Of a stretch of 64,000 nucleotides of DNA, positions 59,037 to 64,000 are shown piece by piece; position 1 is the stretch's first letter; each line of letters opens with the position of its first letter. This stretch comes from Cadophora sp. MPI-SDFR-AT-0126 (taxonomy: Eukaryota; Ascomycota; Leotiomycetes; Helotiales; Ploettnerulaceae): NCBI GenBank assembly GCA_020747065.1, contig JAGMVK010000001.1, forward strand, positions 2,976,001 through 3,040,000, in the 5' to 3' direction. A model generated the notes under the pieces. The model was not told the origin of the DNA, ran no database searches, and saw nothing but the letters and a program-made list of their open reading frames with translations. Position numbers and translations under genes: made by a program.

Positions 59037-60007
59037 ATGGCACGCACCAAAGCCAAAGCCCGACGCGGACCAGATGGCCATGCGTTTCGCGAAAATGCGA
59101 AGAAGAAGAAAGACGCTGGATCGCAAAGTACCGCGACTGGAAGAGATGGTGTATCTGGAGTTTCTTGGGCCCCCAATGGAGGTGGAAAGGGGAAGAGGAA
59201 GAGGAATCGTGAACGTGACGGTGCGAATAAGGGTGATCAGGGGAATGATGCGAAGAGGAGAAGAAAGGGAGAAGATGGGGACATTGGTGCTGAGATTGAG
59301 ATGGCAGAGGATGGACCTGAAGCTGCCGCCAGCATCGAAGAACATCCCACCAACGTACACCCAACCCACGCCCCCGAAACGTCCCTCCTAGTCCCCATAT
59401 TCCCCGGCCTAGAAACCACACACACCGTCACGACAATGAGCATCATCTCGTCTTCGAACATCAACAAGAAGGTCTCGCGGATTTTAGAGCTCTTGTCGGA
59501 AAAGCCAACGGGAGGAGGGGAGCAGAAATGTGCTGTGGTAATGCTCTATGCGAAGGCGCCGGTTGTGAGTAAGGTTGTGAGTGTGGCGGAGATTGCGAAG
59601 AGGGAGCTTGCAGTGGAGGGGGGCAAGTGGTTTAGTTATTGTGTTGTGGGGGAGGTGCTTGGTGAGAGGAAGGAGGGGGACAAGGAGAAAGGGAAGGAGA
59701 AAAGTGGTGGGAAGAGAGACCAAGGAAAGGAGGCTGTTGCTGAAGAGAGTAGGGACGAGGACGAGGGTGAGGAGGAGGAGGAGGAGGAGGAGGCTTTTGA
59801 GGTTATGAAGACACCGTTTGAGAGGGCGTTGGAGATGGAGGGGAAGCCGAAGGTTAGAGCTATGCCCGTGATGAGCTTGTATTTGTCGAGGGCTAGGATT
59901 GAGGCTTTGAGGAAGGTGTATGGGTAAGTTCCTTTTCCGTCTGGGTCATTATTGCAAGATGCTAATACCAATATAGTGAACAGACAAATGCCCAGGAGGT
60001 AAAATAG
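59037..60007 (+). CDS. Alba-domain nucleic-acid-binding protein (Pop7/Rpp20-like fold)
   Basis: Two exons, 59037-59923 and 59977-60007, give 305 residues. Alba proteins bind DNA or RNA; eukaryotic members include Rpp20/Pop7 and Rpp25/Pop6 of RNase P/MRP. Seen: a basic nuclear-type N-terminus (MARTKAKARRGPDGHAF, then KKKK and KRRRK clusters), the Alba core starting ISSSNINKKVSRILELLSE and continuing AVVMLYAKAPVVSKVVSVAE, then IAKREL, and an acidic Glu run of about nine. The intron has a strong GTAAGT donor, a GCTAAT branch site and ATATAG acceptor; the second exon adds EQTNAQEVK. Without splicing the frame stops at 59927, giving a slightly shorter protein. Confidence 0.82.
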
Positions 60008-60374
60008 CTGAGCGATGCATTCTAGAACGGCGTTAGGAAGGCGCTTCGGAAAAGTTCTACAGATACCCCACAAGTGGCATTTTCCAGCCGATGAAGAGCT
60101 TGGTAAATAGAGTAGTTTCCAAAAAAGATTATGTTTTTACCAAGATACAAGCTATGCTGCGATCGCTCGCACCATTGCTAGCCCTCCGATTATTCTCCCA
60201 GTATGATTACAGCCGCCACCAGCGCCACAACGCCAAATGCTTGAGTCTCCTGCTATGTGCAAATGCTCCAATCTCGATGATGCCAGACTTGACGTGATTC
60301 TCCCATGTTCCTCGTTCAATTTCGTCCAAGCTCCCGGTTGTCGTTATCAGCTTACATCCTGTGGTACCACCGCT
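60008..60374. other. Convergent intergenic spacer
   Basis: About 0.37 kb between the Alba-domain and VTC1 3' ends. Nothing further is seen. Confidence 0.5.
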
Positions 60375-60833
60375 TTACGGCTTTTGACCGATCTTGTCAT
60401 AATTGACCACCCGGAGGATAAAATTGACGGACACAGCTACGAGTAGAGCAATAGCCAGCATGGTCGGTCCAACTTTATCGTCGAATCCAGCCTGTCCCCT
60501 TTGTCTAATAGACTTCGCCCTCCAATGATACGTCCACAGCGCATAGATCATGGTACACATAGCCACCAGCGTGAAAGCGATAGCCGACCAGAAAGCAGTC
60601 TTGTCACCGAAATTCAGCATGCCGACTGCGAGCGCGCCCAGGATGACGGTGAAGTTCAGCCATGACAGGAAGGTCCGCTCGTTTGCGAAGAAGACTTTGG
60701 GTTCGACTCGAGTTGGAAGAGCAATTCGTTTGCCTAGGATATCAATTAGTAGACTGTCCAAACAAGGACTTCATTTCAAAGTCAATTGTGCGAGTATACC
60801 AGGCGCTGTCTGGAGAAGAGGTTGGCTTGACAT
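60375..60833 (-). CDS. VTC1: Vacuolar transporter chaperone 1 (VTC1/Nrf1)
   Basis: Two exons, 60833-60800 and 60733-60375, give 130 residues. Vtc1 is the small membrane subunit of the VTC complex, which makes polyphosphate and moves it into the vacuole. Seen: [20 protein letters not shown] formed across a 66-nt intron, the signature [19 protein letters not shown] with the conserved Arg and Glu, and three TM helices: [37 protein letters not shown] and [18 protein letters not shown]. The C-terminal 10 residues after the last helix are not conserved. The spliced N-terminus matches other fungal Vtc1 proteins. Confidence 0.92.
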
Positions 60834-61377
60834 TCTGACGGAATTGCCGGATTCAGTGACGATATGCACGAACAAGTGATCGTGCAGCCTTTGGTGGTGA
60901 TTGGCTGGGTCTCGAGGCGCGAGTTTGTTAAGGATGTGATCGATTGAGGGTCTCGGATGCTGGGGATTTGCGTCGATTAAGTCGTGGGAGAAAGTCTCGT
61001 GGAGGGGAAGCTTGAACAGCACAAATTTGAAGCTTCTGTAGTCGAGATCCGTGAGACTAAGGCTCCGGGGAGCTTGAGATGAGAAGAGAAGAAAGTCGGC
61101 GGGGCTGGGAACGTGTTGGTTTGAAGTGCTGTGATAGGTTGGAGACTCTTCGTATGGAATCGTCCCGACAGGGATCTTCGATTTTCTTGGCTCGGGTCAG
61201 GTGATCTTATGGGACGGAGCGGTCTCACTATATTCCGTGCCGTCTTGGGAGCTTGTACAACCCCAGACTCTGAGCTGCATGAAGGCGGCCTCTAATAACA
61301 ACAATTCACATAAACCCCTCTTCTGTGTTCTGCTGACCTCGGACGACTTCAAATTTCATCATAAAAGACCTTCCACT
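60834..61377. promoter_or_regulatory. Divergent intergenic region, VTC1 and Tctex-1 genes
   Basis: About 0.54 kb between divergent start codons. It holds both promoters; no other feature is seen. Confidence 0.4.
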
Positions 61378-62039
61378 ATGGCTTCCTCATCTGCCACTCC
61401 AGTAAGCCATCCTCAGACCTCAGCGCATTCAATTGTTGTGTACTAACTCTGCCGTAGCCCATTTCCTACACTCGTTTGAAGCAGATTGCCAACGATGTAG
61501 GTCGTCTTTGGACATAGAAATATATTCAGGCCATACTGAGACTCTCAATAGGCTTGCCAAAGCGCCTTAGGTAGTGCAGAATTCTACGAGCATGCAAAGA
61601 CAGAGGCTTGGAACACAACGATCATCGTTTGTTGCCCCTTGCTTCCCAAATCAACTACCTGCTAACAACAGCGCAGAACTCGATCCTGCGGTCTCTCATC
61701 TCCGAGTCATCTCCCGCTGGAGGAACTCCTTCATTCAAATATGCCGTTAATAGCACAATCATCCAACACCTCGTCCCTACCTCGTCCCTCAACCGTGCCA
61801 AGGCAACCCAAGAAAGTGCTGTACCGAAGCCGGATGATGATGCTACAATTTCAACGAGCGATGCAAAGACAGGAGCTACAAGTACAGATGGAAAGCCCCA
61901 CGTAGGAAGAAGAGGAATGCATAGCGCAACTGGAGCATACTGGAACGAGAAGACCGATGGGATGTGGAGCTTCAAGTATGAGGGAGGTGAGAACAAGGGC
62001 CTGGATGTTGTGATTAGTGTGATCTGGATCTCGATATAA
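61378..62039 (+). CDS. Dynein light chain, Tctex-1 family
   Basis: Four exons: 61378-61401, 61458-61496, 61552-61626 and 61677-62039, giving 166 residues. Tctex-1 (DYNLT) light chains bind the dynein intermediate chain and cargo on microtubules. Seen: the family block AEFYEHAKTEAWNTTIINSI, created across the third splice, then FKYAVNSTIIQH and the C-terminal beta strands GMHSATGAYWNEKTDGMWSF to VVISVIWISI. A longer Ser/Thr/Ala-rich insertion separates strands (about residues 95-125). Exons 1-3 are small (24, 39 and 75 nt). The ATG at 61378 gives MASSSATPPISYTRLKQIAN, without an in-frame upstream ATG. Confidence 0.9.
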
Positions 62040-63147
62040 GTTGTCTCGATATAGGCAGGACTATGTACGAAGCACAGTATCCCGGCAGGAGTCACAGGAG
62101 TTTGGCAATGTGGGGTAGCATTGTCGTGCAGGGAACCTAGGCCATGGCATTTTCCCAATCAGCATCTCGGGGCGCACGAATTCTTGACAAATGTTCATAT
62201 TGCGTGTCCAATGATCTCTTTGTGAGAGTACCACGGCGCTGGTGTTTGCTTTGACTTTAGCCCTTTGAATCTAAAGTCGTCGCGCGAAGATGGGTGGGTA
62301 CACTTGGTTGCACTTTCGTTCTTTTTGTCTCTTGTCTGCATTTTGAAGCTATTCATCCGGACCGGAAAAGGAAATTGGTGGCTTGACGACGTGGAGGTGA
62401 AAATGGGGGCGGCCGTGTGTGAATAATCTATCGCCAGAATGGAAGTCGAGTCCACCCCAGAAGCCGGTCACCGGGAGAAGTGCTCGTATCTATCTACCGT
62501 GTTGACTGGACTGGCCTTTTGGCGAATCCGTGACAAAGCGCTAATAGCCTTGCAGGAAGCGCAAGATCCAAAAGACACCGCAAATCGGAGATACACCCGC
62601 GAGCATCAAGTGACTACCAAAAAAACTTCCGTTGTCGCGCTCTCGTCTCCTGATGGCCTCACCTCACGTTTTCTCGTCGGCTTCGGTGGCCATGGCCGTA
62701 CACAAACAATCTTGGCCTTGGGCCTTTCGGGTAAAAATCGTGGCAATCTTGCGGACTGTTCCACGTTACCCATAAAAATCACTGCACTACACTTGCTCGA
62801 CTCGAAAGGTGGGCTCATTCACCGCCTGGGGTGACCCACTTCTCGCACTGCTAAGTATTGATTGCGGGAGCTAGAAGAAGAAGACGCGACCCTGAATTCT
62901 TCCTTTTCAAGTTCCTGAAAGTATCCCATTACTCGTGCCTTACCCTGCCCTACCTCGACACTACTCAAATCAACAACCACCCTCGAATCACCTCTCGTCT
63001 CGCCTCGACACGTCGACAAAATTAAATCTCACTCGACAACAACCCCACCCAACTCAACTTCAACCTCGACCTCGCCTTCAACTACACATATTTGAAGCCT
63101 TGACGGCTTTCTCTCTCATCCTTGACAACAACGTCAACCGCACAATC
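62040..63147. other. Intergenic spacer, same-strand genes
   Basis: About 1.1 kb. A + frame at 62439-62834 has no known motif. The last 250 bp before the F-box gene are a CA/TC-rich promoter and 5' UTR with repeated CTCGAC words. Confidence 0.45.
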
Positions 63148-64000
63148 ATGTCACTCTCGTAAGCCAAACCTTCTGAACCCTACCTTCTCTGTACTTCAGC
63201 CTTGTACTGACAATTTATAGATCACTTCAACTCGATATTCTGGGAGGTATCGTACGCTTCTTGGACGACGCCAGCATCGCAAATCTTGCTTTGACTTCCA
63301 GCAAGTTCTACCAGCTGGTTCAAAATGGCTACGGACCTCGCTCTACCTTGACACCACTTGCTGTCACGGGATCTACCTCCACCACGAATACCGTTACCTG
63401 GGCTCCTACCGTCTCTCCTACCGCCTCTCATTCAAGCTCCATCGCCGCCGACTATGACCCCCTCGCCAGCACCGATACCGATACGACCTCATCTCCAGAA
63501 GAGGATGACTGGGAGTTCCAGGTCACCCCAGAAATGATCCGCCGCCTTTCACTGCTTCCAGTCCGTCAATCCGCCGCCAACATTGAAGGTATGCCCACCG
63601 AGCTCAAGCTTGAGATCTTCAGCTACCTCGATTTGATCGATTCTACTTGCCTCGGCCTCACATCACCAAACCTCTACGTTGTTCACCGCGCAATTCATGG
63701 TACCAAGGTTCCCTTGAACACTCGCCGCGTCGGCCCGAACTCCCTTGAGTCTGCTTGGGAGGTTGTCGGCAAGCAAGAATGCAAGCAGTGCAAGATGTAT
63801 CGCTGCGAGCTTCACGAGCACATCAAGACCTGGATGCCCAAGGATCTGGAGTACTGCTCGATGAAGAGAAACTTCGGATTGCGCGCCAAGGAAAACGCTA
63901 CCCACCAGTCCTGCTACCGAGGCAAACCCAGCAAGCCGCATCGCTGTGGTCGCCACCCTTTGAGAACCACTTCCGTTCACCAAGACGATGCTTCATTCAG
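63148..64000 (+). CDS. F-box-like protein, partial (runs off the window)
   Basis: Partial: exon 1 is only 11 nt (63148-63158, MSLS) and exon 2 (63221 onward) is still open at the window end, so at least 263 residues. F-box proteins recruit substrates to SCF ubiquitin ligases. Seen: an N-terminal F-box-like motif LDILGGIVRFLDDASIANLA with LTSSKFYQLV, a Ser/Thr-rich linker, and a second one MPTELKLEIFSYLDLIDSTC with LGLTSPNLYVV, followed by a cysteine cluster CKQCKMYRCELHEH. Two F-box-like segments in one protein is unusual, and only one may be functional. The first-intron donor is GTAAGC and the acceptor TTATAG at 63220. Confidence 0.75.

Noticed and set aside
62439..62834. 131-codon + strand frame before the F-box gene
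   Set aside because: Single frame without motif or neighbours; chance frames of this length are common in GC-rich spacer.

Overview
The window is nuclear DNA of a filamentous ascomycete (Pezizomycotina). Genes are split by many short introns, mostly 43-100 nt, with GTAWGT donors, CTAAC/CTGAC-like branch sites and YAG acceptors. The protein set is that of a mould: MIC12, eIF3f, a Ptc2/3-type phosphatase, Rsp5, VTC1, an Axl2-like protein and a LysM protein. The lineage may be Leotiomycetes, but that is a guess. I see no intact transposon, rRNA, tRNA or biosynthetic cluster. Exon joins were worked out by hand from splice signals, reading frame and family knowledge; totals divide by three except where noted.

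Layout, 0-17 kb: a zinc alcohol dehydrogenase (+), a membrane-anchored fatty aldehyde dehydrogenase (-), mitoribosomal mS35 (-) divergent from ALG13 (+), a GNAT acetyltransferase (+), a 1.7-kb stretch of uncertain content, MIC12 (-) divergent from mitoribosomal bL17m (+), and UTP25 (-) divergent from eIF3f (+). 17-33 kb: an R3H/SUZ RNA-binding protein (-), a ZCCHC10-like zinc knuckle protein (+), splicing factor Cwf18/CCDC12 (-) divergent from a mitochondrial PPR protein (+), an RBR E3 ligase (-) with a frame problem at its end, a secreted LysM protein (+), a histidine phosphatase (+) and lysine methyltransferase EFM6 (-).

34-64 kb: an Axl2-like polarity protein (+), PP2C phosphatase (+), complex I PSST/NDUFS7 (+), a small GPI-anchored cysteine-rich protein (-), E3 ligase RSP5 (-), nuclear poly(A)-binding protein Pab2 (-), a voltage-gated proton channel Hv1 (+), an AHC1-like C2H2 protein (-), a 3.7-kb gene-poor stretch, an Alba-domain protein (+), VTC1 (-), a Tctex-1 dynein light chain (+) and the start of an F-box protein (+).

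Most genes are housekeeping. Mitochondrial functions (mS35, bL17m, MIC12, PPR, NDUFS7) and RNA metabolism (UTP25, Cwf18, R3H/SUZ, Pab2, eIF3f, Alba) recur, and several pairs share short divergent promoters. The most notable observations are a probable AT-AC intron in the zinc knuckle gene whose removal completes the CCHC motif (a canonical GT-AG alternative destroys it), a GC-AG intron in the phosphatase gene, micro-exons at the start of RSP5, a compact fungal Hv1 channel with Arg-Arg-Lys in S4, an LEA-like MIC12, and many pentanucleotide repeat arrays.
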